Source: Sipunculus nudus
Lineage: Eukaryota; Annelida; Sipuncula; Golfingiida; Sipunculidae
Length of the DNA stretch: 64,000 bases
Assembly (NCBI GenBank): GCA_026874595.1
Contig: CM049315.1
Location: 39,574,164-39,638,163, forward strand
Direction of reading: 5' to 3'
In this document: one piece after another, positions 1 to 12,463 of the stretch
How positions within the stretch are numbered: the first letter of the stretch is position 1
How the letters are laid out: every line of letters begins with the position of its first letter
The notes under the pieces: model-generated
What the model saw: only the letters and a program-made list of their open reading frames with translations
The model's database searches: none
What the model was told of the DNA's origin: nothing
Position numbers and translations under genes: made by a program

Positions 1-770
1 GTGAAAAGTCACTAATAACAATAATCATATGAATGTGTTATGTATTTTTGATAATTAAGCAATTAATTACTATACATAAAAATATCCAAAAAGAAAATTG
101 AATTTAACAGTTTTTTTTCTTTTATATTTCCCAACATTAGTTTATTTTCGAGATGATGTTGCATTTCTAAATTTCTATTGCATTAATACATTAGTACCTG
201 ACATTCTCACAAATTCTGTTGATAAAATTATGAATATTTGACCATATACACCTGCAATGAATAACCCATTGTTAATTCTATTTTATGGTATCTCTTTTTT
301 ATATAAGACGGATGTGGTGTCCCAAGTTCCTTTCCAGATGCATTTATTTTCACTGTGATGCTTCATTGAAACTATGAATTGTTATTTGTCTAAACCTGAA
401 GGTGTTTATTGGTTTTAAAAATAATGGAAACCCTTTCTTGGGCCATTTTTTTACATATAATAATTATGCAAAAATGACAATATTTAAGCCATACTATAAG
501 AAGGGTCACCGTGCACCCTCTCTGGGACTTTATAACATAGGTATTTAAACTATTTTTAGATCCCCAAATATGTCCAGTAAATGAATTAACATGTTAACAC
601 TTATAATTTTGGGATACACTACCCTTTTAGGCCATTTAAAGACAACCGAGTCATTAAGCACGGCACCCGCGGACAGGTAGCCTTGATAAAGGGGTACGGG
701 TATGTATAGGCTTATAGTTCGCTTAATATTTGACATATTCACTTCAAGTAAAGTGCATTGTATCTGCAGT
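1..770. repeat. Left arm of a large inverted repeat
   Basis: This stretch reappears as its reverse complement at about 5925-6680. Matching landmarks include 'gggtcaccgtgcaccctc' near 505 against 'gggtgcacagtgacccttc' near 6178, and 'tttcgagatgatgttgcat' near 147 against 'atgcaacatcatctcgaaaa' near 6513. The first bases of the window pair with about 6646-6675, so the arm probably continues to the left of position 1. The two arms are clearly diverged, so this is an old repeat. Confidence 0.8.
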
Positions 771-839
771 TACCTGGGAAATTCACTGATGAAAATACTT
801 TGATCAGTGTTTTATATATATATTTGTCGATTAAGCAAA

Positions 840-1120
840 ATTTAATAAAGATATTATTTAAATATCGTGAATGAATATTGAATTTAACAGGTTTTTCTTT
901 ATTGTTTTCCCAACAATAGTTTTGTTCGCGATGATGTTAACACTTCTTATATTCTAACGCAAAAATACATTAGTTCTTGACACTTTACAGATACTTTTGA
1001 TAAAATTATGAATATTTGACCATATACACCCGCAATGAATGACCCATTGTTAATTCTTTTTTATGGTATCCCTTGTATATAAGATGATGTACTTGATTTT
1101 CATTGTGATGCTTCCCTTAT
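840..1120. repeat. Second, direct copy of part of the left arm
   Basis: This segment repeats about 90-350 in direct orientation. Shared blocks are 'gaatttaacag', 'gatgatgtt', 'gataaaattatgaatatttg' followed by 'accatatacacc', and 'cattgtgatgctt'. Each arm of the inverted repeat therefore carries partial internal duplications. Confidence 0.7.
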
Positions 1121-2080
1121 ACTCTAAAGAGTTATTTTCCTGAATCTGAAGGTGTCTGTAGCTTTTATAATAATAATAAGAGCCCTCTCTGGAACAAAAT
1201 ATGAACACAAAATAATCACAATTAATAATTATGTGAAAATTCTAATAGATAGAAAATCAATCCGTTATGCTGATCCATCTGAAATATTGTGATGAATTTG
1301 TCCAAAAAAATGGAAAACCAAATATGAAAAGTTTACTTACTATAAAGCTTAGTACATTAGGCCTGTATACAGTATAAGTAACGTCTTGTACCACAATATC
1401 AACACAAGGTTTAAAGTTATGTGAACAGGAGAAAGAACAAGAAGGCATGTGCAACAGTTTCAATTATTATATAAAATTAATAAATAATGCGTATACAGCT
1501 TAATAACATTATCTGGGGTTGCTTAATTTTTTTTATGTATTTATTGATTTGATTTTCATATTTTTGTTACAATTATATTATGACTGAGTCATAAGTTGCC
1601 TTGTTATATATTTAAATGCCTTACCATATCGCTTTTAGATTCTCTTGCAAGGAAACGTACTTGATAGTTAAATTGTAAACAAATCACAGATTCTAATCTA
1701 AATGTATACTGATGGAATAGAGTGAACACTTTTTTATGATTTCTTTTCAATGCGATTGTAAGTAATGGAAGGACATAGTACAGAAATACGTTTTAACAGC
1801 AGCGAGAAAGCAGAGGAGCGGAGGTTTCACAGTGACAGTACCATACAGGGAGGGGATCATATCCGTGCTTTTCGATAAAAATAAAACATACGTATGATTT
1901 CTGATTGTAAAAATTATGAAAACTGACGGAGTAAACAGAGAGAAGCCATGGGTTCTAAACAGAAATGGACAAAGCCTGTACCCTTATACCGGACACAGTA
2001 TAAGGGCACAGATACCATTGAGATTACCACTAAATATACAATTTCTGATGTCTGCATCCGAGTGTAGTATATATTTTTGT
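1121..2080. other. AT-rich sequence without recognisable feature
   Basis: Only short frames are present, and none resembles a known protein. I see no RNA gene or clear repeat here. Confidence 0.5.
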
Positions 2081-2082
2081 TA

Positions 2083-3950
2083 TGCCCCCGCCACAAAGTG
2101 GCCGGGGCATATAGTTTTACCCATGTCCGTCCTTCCGTCATTCCGAAATAAAACAGTTGTAAGGACTTTTTTTCGCAATGCTTGCAGATATCGGCCTGAT
2201 TTTTGGTGTGTGGGCAGATAATGACCAGTTACAGATCAAGTTTGCGTTTCGTCCCGGTTGACCTACTTTTGACCGTTTTACGGCTCCTAAACATAGAGAA
2301 TTTCATGAAAAATATAAATTTTCATGACAAATACACATGTACGGACCTTTTCTCACAATGCCTGCAGATATTGGCCTGATTTTTGGTGTGTGGGCAGATA
2401 TTGACCAGTTACAGATCGAGTTCGCGTTTCGTTCCAGTTGACTACTTTTGACCGTTTTACGGCTCCTGAACATAGAAAATTTCATGAAAAATATAAATTT
2501 TCATGACCAATACACATGTACAGATTTTTTTCGCTATGCCTGCAGATATTGGCCTGATTTTTGGTGTGTGGGCAGATAATGACCAGTTACAGATCGAGTT
2601 CAGGTTTTGTCTTAGTTGACCTACTTTTGACCGTTTGGCGGTGCCCTAACATAGAAAATTTCATAAAAAATTAAAATTTTTATGACAAGTGCAGTTGTAC
2701 GGACTTTTTTTTCGCAATGCCTGCAGATACGGGCCTGATATTTTTATGCGTGGGCAGATAATGACCAGTTACAGATCGAGTTCGGGTTTTGTCCCGGTTG
2801 ACCTACTTTTGATTGTTTTACGGCTCCAAAACATAGAATTTTTCATGAAAAATATAAATTTTCATGACAAATGTACATGCACAGCCGTTTTTAGCCCTCA
2901 GCTCATAGGCTGATGGGCCATTGTCGTCACCCAAGCTGTCCGTCTGTCCGTCCGTCTGTCTGTCTGTCCGGCGTTCGTCCGTCCCGCGTCTGTTAACTTT
3001 TACCTTTTGAGCGGGTTATCTCTAGAAGGATTCACCGTTGGAATTTTATTTTATCAGTGAAGATGTATATCGATAAAATCTCGGTCAGGGTCGAAGATGG
3101 AAGACCTTGACCCATTTTTCTACATTTTACAGCTAATTATAAAAAAACACTCAGAAGCTTATATCTCAGGAACCATTGTGTGGATTTTCACAAAACTTAC
3201 TATGACCATTTAGAATGATAGTCTGTGTGTGCTACACAATATTGCTGGCAACACCTACAATTTCTAATTTTTTAATGAATTTTTATCGGATTTTTCAATT
3301 TTGGCCTTTTGTGCAGGATATCTCCAAAGGTATTCAACACAGGAACTTCTTTTCTTCAGTGCTATTGCATGATATTTACTAATTCTTGGTCAAGTTCAAA
3401 GATGGGTGATCTTGACCTACTTTTCAAGGTCACAGAGCTTAGTATAGAAAAAACCTAGGAGCTAATTTCTCAGGAAGCATTTTATCGATTGTTATGAAAC
3501 ATGGTACATACCTCTCCAATTTAAATTTATAACTGATTATCAGCTTTTGCTAATATTCTAGTTTCGCAATGCAGTACTTACAGAAACTGGCCTAATGTTT
3601 GGTCTGTGGGTGCATAATGACCACTCACAGATCAAGTTCGCGTTTCGTCCCAGTTGATCTATTTTTGAGCATATGACAGATCCTGAACATAGAAAATTTC
3701 ATGAAAGACAGAAATTTTTATGAAAAATGCACATGTATGGACTTTTTTTCACAATGCCTGCAGATACTGGCCTGATTTTTGGTGTGTTGCTTGATAATGA
3801 CCCGTTACAGATCGAGTTTGCATTTTGCCCTTGTTGACCTACTTTTGACCAAACGACACCTCCTGAACTTAAAAAAATTTACAAAATTTAACAAATGTTT
3901 CTAATTTGCCCCAGGCGGGGGCATTCGTGTCGTTCCGACACATCTAGTTT
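2083..3950 (+). mobile_element. Interspersed repeat with GC-rich ends
   Basis: The segment opens with a GC-rich block ('gcccccgccacaaagtggcc', then 'ggggcatatagttttaccc') followed by a gtccgtc-rich stretch. It closes with 'ccccaggcgggggcattcgt' and 'gtcgttccgacacatctag'. Similar openings ('ggccggggcatatagttttg' plus gtccgtc runs) are, to my recollection, abundant in bivalve and gastropod genomes. No protein-coding capacity is visible, so it looks non-autonomous. It lies inside the large inverted repeat at 1-6945. Confidence 0.5.
2155..2880. repeat. Four tandem units of about 180 bp
   Basis: Units begin near 2159, 2340, 2519 and 2699. Each holds 'cgcaatgcctgcagatat', 'ggcctgatttttggtgtgtg', 'gaccagttacagatcgagtt' and 'aaaatataaattttcatgac'. 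Two more diverged units occur at about 3560-3715 and 3735-3880 within the same element. The short frames here are repeat artefacts. Confidence 0.85.
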
Positions 3951-4695
3951 TATACATTTTATTTTATTTCGGTACAACTCAGCTTCTGTAAAATGATGTT
4001 GTAGACATATAAAATTGGCATTTGATTTCACCTGTTTATGGCACCTTTTCAAAAGAAATGGGTTTTATATATTTCACCCATGAAAATTCGAGAGGATTCA
4101 TACTCCAACTCCTAAGCATTTTAGTCTTCCATAATTCGTTATTTATGAAGAGGCATTCTGCAATTTCAATGCTCACATGGAAATTTTATAGCCTTTAGAA
4201 GATAGATTAAGAAAAATCAGTCATTCGCGGTTTTTACTCAAGGCAGATTATATAACCTCAGAACAATTCAACATGAATGTCGGAGTTGCCATTGGAATCA
4301 TGTAGCGAGATAAAAAATTCCTGCTAACAATTTGGTAATATCCTTATCCTTAAAAGTACAAATAAGCCTGAGCATGACACAACTTCATTTTGCCCAGTTA
4401 ATCATGTACCCCCGCCTTCCTATGCCAGTCCTCAAAATACGTGTTTTTATGAAGAATCAATTAAATTTCAGTCCTTACCTCTGGAATGATAAAAATTCAA
4501 CGACCATACATTTTTTCGTCAAGTTAATGAAAAATGGACCCCTAATTTCTCTGGGAGAGGTCAAGGTGTTGATTCTCCCAATCTAAAATTCAATGCTCAA
4601 TCATTCAAGGCTATGTATACAAGCAGGAAGTTAAAAGCCTAATTTTTAAAGCATTCCATTCGACTGTCAGGAGATATAGTTGAGAATCCGCTTCC

Positions 4696-4873
4696 TAGTT
4701 TTATTTAATGTATATAACATTAGAGAATCGCCATATTTTACTTGAATGACGTTTGTTCACAAATGGTTATTCACCCTCTTCATCTTCATATTTAATGTAT
4801 TTAACATTAGAGAATCGTCATATTTTACTTGAATGACGTTTGTTCACCAATGGTTATTCACTCTCTTTTCATC
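4696..4873. repeat. Tandem duplication of about 87 bp
   Basis: Two adjacent copies contain 'acattagagaatcgycatat' and 'ttttacttgaatgacgtttg' with only a few differences. The copies start near 4702 and 4789. There is no coding meaning. Confidence 0.85.
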
Positions 4874-5920
4874 GTGACAAGCCCAGTATATGTCTTTATT
4901 GGATGTCCGCCAGAAATATTAACCGTGATCACATAAAATGATTTTGTTTGAAGAAAATTCGGTATTAAGAGATAATATTTTGTCCTAGGAAGGGAAGAAA
5001 CCATCGTCAGTCAATAGTACTAGGAGAAGAGTGCACATTTCTGAATATGGAGAAAGTTAATCCCACTCGCATGCACAGTTGTGACTTATATTAGCCGCTT
5101 ATGTTCTGGTAATCTGATCTCACCTGTGATGCAATCATCCAGTTGGTGAAATGTGAACCATTACTCTCAGCTAAAATTAATATAGTTCCTTGTTTAACGC
5201 ACCACAAATCAAATTTTGACCAGGATTCATTACTGGTGATCTTTGTGAATGGCCGAGGTATGTTTTTTTAAACTTGCCTAAAAATTGTGGTTGATACGTT
5301 TCCTGATTACTTACTTTACAGGCCTGGTGCATAGGGCCTAGACTTTTCAGGAAACCTAAAGTAATTGAATTATGTGGTTATAAAGGACATATAAGGTCAT
5401 GAGGACAAAAACCTCAAAACATTTCGGAAGGGTTAACATTACACGGATTAGTACTTATACTTGGAGAAAGTTTAATATCCTTATACACTTATATAATCAA
5501 ATTGATCTGGAGTTTACTAGTGTTTATACCTTTAGTTTCAAAACAATTACTATTTATGGTATTAGGGAAGCGTCACGGTGAGGTACATCGAGAGAGGAAC
5601 ACCGAACACCTCGTATACATGTTATAAAAAGGGTGATCAAAACAGAATGAATACTATATCATTCATTGATGTCTAAATAATTTTATTTTAAAAGAAATGT
5701 TTTCAGGATTGACAAGAGCTAACATATTCATAAACTAGAACTTCAGAAATGTCAACATTATTTTGTAAAATCATAAACAGCGAAAAGTTTGAATAACTTT
5801 AAAAAATAATAAAGTGAAATTTCTTCAGGATGTTTTATTAATATCATAATTTACTTCTCCCAAAAACACCTAAATCACCAAAAAAATGTAATACATATAT
5901 ATGATTATATCTATCAGTGA
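4874..5920. other. AT-rich sequence without recognisable feature
   Basis: No convincing frame, RNA gene or repeat was found between the small tandem duplication and the right arm of the inverted repeat. Confidence 0.5.
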
Positions 5921-5924
5921 CTTT

Positions 5925-6680
5925 TCCGATTGTTTGCAAATACAAAACAGTTATTTGAAGTAAATATGACAAATATTAAGCGAGCCATAAGCACTTAAAT
6001 AACTACTTCCTAATCAAGGCTACCTGTCCGCGGTTGTTGTGCGTAATGACGCGGTTGTCTCTCTCTCAGTTCCATAAAAGGTAGTGTATCCTAAAATAAT
6101 CAATTTTAAAATCTTTATTCATTGATTGGATATATTTGTGAATCTAAAAATACCTATATCATAAAATTCCAGAAGGGGTGCACAGTGACCCTTCCTATAT
6201 TATTGCCTAAATATGATTATTTTGTATAATTATTATATGTAAAAATGGCTCATGAAAGGGTTTCCATTATTTTTAAAACCAATAATTAGACAAATAACAA
6301 TTCATAGTGTTAATGAAGCATCACAATGAAAATCAATGCATCTGGAGAGGAACATTGGAACCACATCCGTCTTATATACAAGAGATACCATAAAAAAGAA
6401 TTAACAATGGGTCATTCATTGCAGGTGTATATGGTCAAATATACATAATTTTATCAACAGAATTTGTAAGAATGTTAGGTACTAATGTATAAATGCTCTA
6501 GAATTCTAGAAATGCAACATCATCTCGAAAATAAACTACTGTTAGGAAAAATTAAAGAAAAAACTGTTAAATTCAATTTTCTTTTTGGATATTTTTTATG
6601 TATAGTAATTAATTGCTTAATCAACAACAATACATTATAAATTAATATAATAATTGTTATTAGTGACTTTTCACTACTAT
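5925..6680. repeat. Right arm of the large inverted repeat
   Basis: Reverse complement of about 1-770. It includes the 'cctgtccgcgg' and 'gcggttgtct' segment and the 'gatggtatctctt'-type block in inverted form. The spacing between the arms is about 5 kb. Confidence 0.8.
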
Positions 6681-6945
6681 TTGCGAACACAATGCAGTTT
6701 ATTTGAAGTAAATATGTCAAATATTAAGCGAGCTATAAGCATTTACATACCCTTACCCCCTTATCAAGACTACCTGTCCGCGGGTGCCGTGCGCAAAGAC
6801 GCGGTTGTCTTTAAATGGCCTAAAAGGGTAGTGTATCCCAAAATAATCAATGTTAACATCTTAATTCATTAATTGGACATACTTAGGGATCTCATAATAC
6901 CTATGTCATAAAATCCCAGAGGGGGTGCACGGTGACCCCTCCTAG
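6660..6945. repeat. Direct copy of the right-arm end unit
   Basis: Repeats about 5930-6210 in the same orientation: 'tatttgaagtaaatatg', 'caaatattaagcgagc', 'ctacctgtccgcgg', 'gacgcggttgtct'. The short peptide frames here and at 545-742 are translations of this repeat. Their differences are not concentrated at silent sites, so I do not call a gene. Confidence 0.75.
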
Positions 6946-8265
6946 CCCATGGACTACACCGTTTTATTGGTTTCTGTCCATCAAATTTTATATGAATTTT
7001 GTAATATTATTTTTCGCATTATGATAGTAAAACTTGTCCGTGTTGTTTTTAAGGAAAAGTATTGCTATGTTGCCGGTTTCAATAATGAAGCTAAAGTATA
7101 TACACGTATTCAAAGATTTCAAATTAAATTAAAAGAAGCTTAAATGCACTATATGTTTGGCTATAAATGGACACCGGATTGTCCAGCAATACATGTTTAA
7201 GACTTGCCTCATCAAAAACACAAATCTGATGCAAAATGTAATGACAACTAAAATTTCCATACTTATTTTCATTTTTTAAATTTCAAATCAAAATTCAGGG
7301 TTTATATCAAATATTTAAATTAAATTGGATTTAAATCAAATTTAGAAATATAAAAGTGAATCCCCCATGCCGTCTCAGTGGAATAGATCCACCGGAATTC
7401 TGATTTGTTTCAGCTCAAAAAGCCAATCAATACAAAAATATAAACATTATTTATCTAATTCAATAAACTATCTTTAAATAGTGAATTTTTAAATTTAAAA
7501 CCAGACTTGGGACTGAATTTACAAAATTATACGATCAAATTGATGATTAGGTCTAAACATTCCTGATTATACCCAAAGCAACAGCAACGTTGTAAAATGA
7601 AATGTCTTTTGATGTTTATAGTTTTGTCAATATTTATATTCATTGTAAAATTCAGATTAAAAGTAAAAAATCTACTTTTGTAAAGTCATTTCAGTCGAAT
7701 TAAAGAAAACACAAACAAATTGCTACATGCCTTTCATGGAATGTATATATCAAAGTTTTATACAAACAACCACGTATTTATTTACTTTAAGTACTTTAAA
7801 ATTGAAACTTGCAGGCTTGAAATACGCTGAATGAGAAAAATAATATTTTTATTACATTTATGTCATCAAATTGACCACTAGGAATAATCCTGCCTCTTTA
7901 TATCTCATGTAACAGTAAGGTTTTAAAATTATATGCCTTTTTATATTTTAAACTTTTAAATTTAAATTTTCAAGGTTAAAAATTTGAAATAGAGTTTCAA
8001 AATTAATTTTTATGGATTCAGCATATTAAATTAGGTAAAGTAGGAGCCCTGATTGAATTTAGCAGTAAACATGTCTCCACTTAACAATTTCATGGTGTGA
8101 ACCCCTTGACATTAACCCATATATTTTCAAAAGGTATTTACCGAGGTTAGTTTATAAAATTGCCGATTTAAAGCCTTTTTGACACTTTTCCATAGGGGTT
8201 ATGTTTTGAAATATGATCTCCGTGGATCACTTTCACAGAAAACGGCATCAAACCTAATAATGACC
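6946..8265. other. AT-rich sequence without recognisable feature
   Basis: Long A/T runs and scattered stop codons. Nothing recognisable on either strand. Confidence 0.5.
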
Positions 8266-8282
8266 GTGGGGGGGGGGGGGGG
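8266..8282. repeat. Poly-G tract
   Basis: An uninterrupted run of about 16 G. Such runs are length-variable and prone to sequencing error. Confidence 0.9.
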
Positions 8283-8729
8283 TCTGCAACAAACTCGATA
8301 TTTAGGGCCTGTTCGGGAATTGGACCCAGGACTAACAGTGAAAAATCTCAACGTTCCTCGGCGGAGGTGTGAACTTACAACCTTCCGGCTGTGAGGCCTG
8401 CGCTCTGTCCCCAGACAACAGAAGCGTAGTTATACAGCCATTTCAATCTCTGTCAAGGATTTGCCAATTGGATCTAATTATTTAATTTTCGTATCCCAGA
8501 ATCCTTCACCTGAGTCTTTTTTAATCGTCTGTAGCTAGCAAATATGCCCAGACACACCAGTAAACTCATTTATGCAATAGACTGCTTACCCATGGCACAT
8601 TGCAGATAAGGACGAAGGGAGATTGAACGGTGAATGATTTGAAAAAATCTCACCAAGGTGACAACTCTGCTCACATGATCAAATAACAATGAAAAATCTA
8701 CGTCTCATGAGACAAAAAGCAAACAGAGA

Positions 8730-8731
<2 letters not shown>

Positions 8732-8794
<63 letters not shown>
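8732..8794. repeat. (TG)n(TA)n microsatellite
   Basis: Three TG units followed by an uninterrupted TA run. It directly abuts the start of the first LTR-like repeat copy. Confidence 0.95.
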
Positions 8795-8797
<3 letters not shown>

Positions 8798-9668
8798 CAA
8801 AACCTAATATCAACAGATCACGTAGTCGTGACGAGCATAAATTTCGTAATGGAGATAAAAAAATCAGATTCTGTAACACTTGGCAGCGTGAAATGTCTAG
8901 GGGAATGAATAAAGAAGTCAGTGGTTTAATTATAATTTATTCTTAAAACTATCCTAACATTACAATACACTAAATCAATACAATTACACAGTATAACAAC
9001 AGTACAACAGTAAATCAATACAAGTATATAAATAAAGTGTACAGTACCTAGATACTACCACTGTCACAGCGACAACAAGTCCTTTATAACGTACAACCCA
9101 AATGAACAGTTCACATAAATCTTTTCAGAGAATAACAGTCCAGTTCATTCAAACAATCAATCCGTTGTAATCCCAAACTGAAGTTCTTGTTATAATCCCG
9201 AAAGCAAACTTAAGACTATATAAGATCCGTCACAATTTTAGAAGAAAATCTATAACTGCCGCACTTATCGGAAAAAGGTCCACAACTGACTTACACGCTT
9301 CTGTGTCCGCTGGAATATTTTTCTCCTCTTCTCCCGGCTCTAAAACACAGCCCCTTATTTATAACTTCTCACCCCAAGCAGAGAACTTTCCATTTCTCGA
9401 ACAATCCAAAGTACCCAATAGTACACACGTTACAGGAAACATCTAGAACAACGAATGCTGTGTTTTTACATATAAGTGTTCACACGTGGGCCTGCCCGGC
9501 TCGGCCAGGCGAGAAAGTCCTAGACTAGCATGACCGCTGTGTTTACACGTGGGCCGCCCCCTGGCCAGCTAGAACAAGGAACGCTGTAACATAGCAACGC
9601 CCCGAGCTTGAGTCAAACAGGAATCAGAATGTCAACAGCGCACAACAAAAGATACATCTGTAACAATA
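8798..9668. mobile_element. LTR-like interspersed repeat, copy 1
   Basis: Direct repeat of about 10226-11035. Shared blocks include 'agattctgtaacact', 'ggcagcgtgaaatgtctagg' and 'acaatacactaaatcaatac', then a run containing 'gtccgctggaat' and a 'tttatat...cactcccca'-type block. The copy ends in 'ctgtaaca'. The better preserved second copy begins 'tgttacgg', so the unit has TG...CA-like termini as LTRs do. There is no internal coding region between the copies, so solo LTRs or a non-autonomous element fit best. Confidence 0.5.
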
Positions 9669-9710
9669 TATATATATATATTGTTACGGAGACAAATTGT
9701 TGAGTGGAAA

Positions 9711-9775
9711 AATCCTGGGCCGAACCCAGGTCGGTGGCGCACAAGTCCGGCGAACCAACCGCTTCGCTAGATAAG
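9711..9775 (-). mobile_element. tRNA-derived SINE-like fragment
   Basis: Read on the minus strand, the segment has a perfect pol III A-box-like string (TAGCGAAGCGG) followed by 'gccggacttgtgcgccaccg' and a T-arm-like 'cctgggttcg'. It resembles a tRNA 5' half and T arm but has lost part of the B box. A related copy at 9973-10026 keeps the B box. It is SINE-type rather than a functional tRNA because no acceptor stem closes. Confidence 0.5.
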
Positions 9776-9972
9776 CAAGCTTCACTAGCGAGACAGTTCG
9801 GTCCGCGTTTATGTCACCGCGTAACACACCCCCACTTAAGAGAGTTCTGCTATCAGAACAAGACTAATTATCCCAGAATCACACTTTGGTGAGCTTATTC
9901 CCTGGGCCAAAAAGTTTACCGTCACGTTGGACGAGCCCTCATTTTGTTACGAAGACAAATAAATGAGGGGAA

Positions 9973-10026
9973 AATCCTGGGCCGATCCGGGAGTCGAACC
10001 CAGGTCGGTGGCGCACATGTCCGGGA
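9973..10026 (-). mobile_element. tRNA-derived SINE-like fragment with intact B box
   Basis: The minus strand contains GGTTCGACTCC, an exact pol III B-box match, after 'catgtgcgccaccgacctg'. The flank ('gttacgaagacaaat', 'aaatcctgggccg') repeats the flank of the 9711-9775 copy, so the two belong to one family. The 5' half with the A box is missing here. Confidence 0.5.
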
Positions 10027-10222
10027 TGCTTAATAGTTTTCAAATTTATTAGGCCTAGACTTGGACACGTTGTTTTAGCATACATTGTTTACAAGATTAC
10101 ATATTGTTTACAGTACATTGTTGGATTTATCTCAGTGTTTTTTTTTATTGTTTTGACATCTTACCATGGCAGTTTTCAAACCTGAGACATTTGTTGACGA
10201 TCCCTGACGAGCCCCCAACTTT

Positions 10223-11024
10223 ATGTTACGGAACCTAGTATAAACAGATCACGTATGCGTGATGAACACAAGTTTTTGTAATGGAGATAAAAAAAATCAG
10301 ATTCTGTAACACTAGGCAGCGTGAAATGTCTAGGGGAACGAACAAAGAAGTCAGTGGTTTTTTGTTGTCAATAAATAACCATAATTTATTCTTAATACAA
10401 CCCTAATAATACAATACACTAAATCAATACAATTATACAGTAAAACTGAGGTATAGCAACATGTCAATACAATCACAGAGAAAATAATGTATGTGCACAG
10501 TACCTGGATACCAACACCATCACAACGATAAGTCCTTTAAATGTAAACTCTCGGAGAATGACAGTCCAGTGGAAAGTTCTTGCAACAACCCAGAAAGTAA
10601 ACTGAAGTCCATATGCATAAAATCCAGGAGAAAGTCTTTGAAAATCTATAATTGCCGCATTAGTCGGATAAAGTCCAAGAATCTGACACATGCTCTGCGT
10701 CCGCTGGAATCTTCTCTGCTCTCTCTCCCTGGTTCTAAAAAAACAGCCCCTTTATATACATTCACTCCCCAAGCCGAGATTTTCCACTTCTCGAACAGTG
10801 TATAATGACCCTAGGCCCTACTCAACTGTAAACACGCGTTTCAGGAATTCTCCAGAAAACATCGCCGTGCCTCTACACACCATGGTGTACACGTGATCTC
10901 GTCCCAAGCCAGCACGAAAACAAGAGTTCAACCAGTACGGATTAAACATAGAATGTAATACGCTGCCAGACAGGAGTGCCACAACAGGAGTTACGCCAGT
11001 GTCACATAATAAAAAGGGCACCTG

Positions 11025-11035
<11 letters not shown>
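10223..11035. mobile_element. LTR-like interspersed repeat, copy 2
   Basis: Starts 'tgttacggaacctagtataa' and ends 'cacctgtaact' at a TA microsatellite. It is collinear with the 8798-9668 copy. A poly-T and 'gttgtcaataaataacc' insertion distinguishes it. No reverse transcriptase or integrase frame lies nearby. Confidence 0.5.

Positions 11036-11083
<48 letters not shown>
11029..11083. repeat. TA microsatellite
   Basis: An uninterrupted TA run at the end of the second LTR-like copy. Confidence 0.95.
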
Positions 11084-11087
<4 letters not shown>

Positions 11088-12369
11088 CCACTATATACCA
11101 CTTTATGCAATATATACACATATAACCACTGTTATCAGCAGTTACGTCTGTGTTTCCAAGAGTAATATGTTAAGTCAGTTAAATCGATGCATCAGATACA
11201 TTTCTAGTTATATTTAATATTATAAAGACATTATAAGGGAGAAGCAAATCGGATCTAAATTTCTGTTGACAATCTAATTTTAGCCCGTGTTCTTGCATCA
11301 GATTTAAAGTTTTTTTTTTGTTTTCTCACCCAAAAAAAAAGCCAAGTTTTTTTGGGTTTCAGCAGCATTTTGGCCGTGTTGCACTGTGCTCTTTAAAATC
11401 AATTTCGACGGGGTAATTCGATCCTCACACATTGATTCGTGACGTGAAAGCGTAGATCCGCACCAAATCAAAACCATGGCTGTCATAGGGGAAGAAAAAC
11501 GTCAAAAAAGTGACAAGTAAAAAAATGTTCATACGATCTGGGGTAAAGTTATTTTCTGCCCTTGACAGATGGACCGTGTGCAAGGAGTTGTGACTTGATG
11601 CCAAGGCACAATTCGAGATATTTTGTAACATGTTTTTTACGCTAAACAAATTTTATGGACGGTTCTACTTAATATGACCAAATGTACTTGTTACCTGAGT
11701 ATGGATAAACAACAAAAATCACTGATTATATTAGGCGGGATAACGATAATCATACAGTATATATTCCCTATAAACTAAACGACATGCCTTGTTTAAGTAT
11801 TACATATATATGAAATGTTAAAAAAATTCTAATAAATATACATCAATTTTCTAAAGAAAATGTAGCATGTAACATGCATATTTCCTTTTAATCAATTACT
11901 GCATGTTTACCCCCTTTATAGATTGTTTTACACATGATATAAGAATGTATCCAATACAATAGGATCAACATATTTTTTTCGTAAGGAATCTTGTAACTTA
12001 CTTTTATTTTCATAAAGACGGTGCTTTCTTGTAGGTTCACAATAGTAATACTTATTTATGTGTATTGAAATAGTTATTAAAGATATTTGATATGATAAAC
12101 CCTAAAGAAAATTGAAGAATAATGCATATTCAGAAACATCATGTCATTTAAACTAGTAATGTTGGAAGACAATTCAGATGAAAGTGTTCTTGACCAAATG
12201 CAGCTTCATATAACGTACATTAGAGTATTTTTTCATACAAGAGGTCATCTGAGCAGTCATGTAGTGCTGCCCGTCCAAGGTTTTTCTCAGAGTTCTGCGG
12301 TTTCCTCTAAAATTAGGCACCCGCCTGAGCCATGGACAGCTATATGCACTGTCCATGTGAATAAAATTA

Positions 12370-12372
<3 letters not shown>
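11084..12372. other. AT-rich sequence without recognisable feature
   Basis: No supported gene. Only short random frames and homopolymer runs, such as poly-T near 11311. Confidence 0.5.
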
Positions 12373-12429
<57 letters not shown>

Positions 12430-12444
12430 ATTATATATATATAT
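12373..12444. repeat. TA microsatellite with TTA interruptions
   Basis: A long TA run broken by TTA at about 12418 and 12431. The apparent tyrosine/isoleucine-rich frames on both strands are artefacts of it. Confidence 0.95.
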
Positions 12445-12463
12445 TCATTCATTTATATGTATA

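Noticed and set aside
545-742. Short frame similar to one at 6654-6872
   Set aside because: Both lie in copies of the inverted/direct repeat, and the differences are not biased to silent sites, so this is repeat DNA and not a conserved gene.
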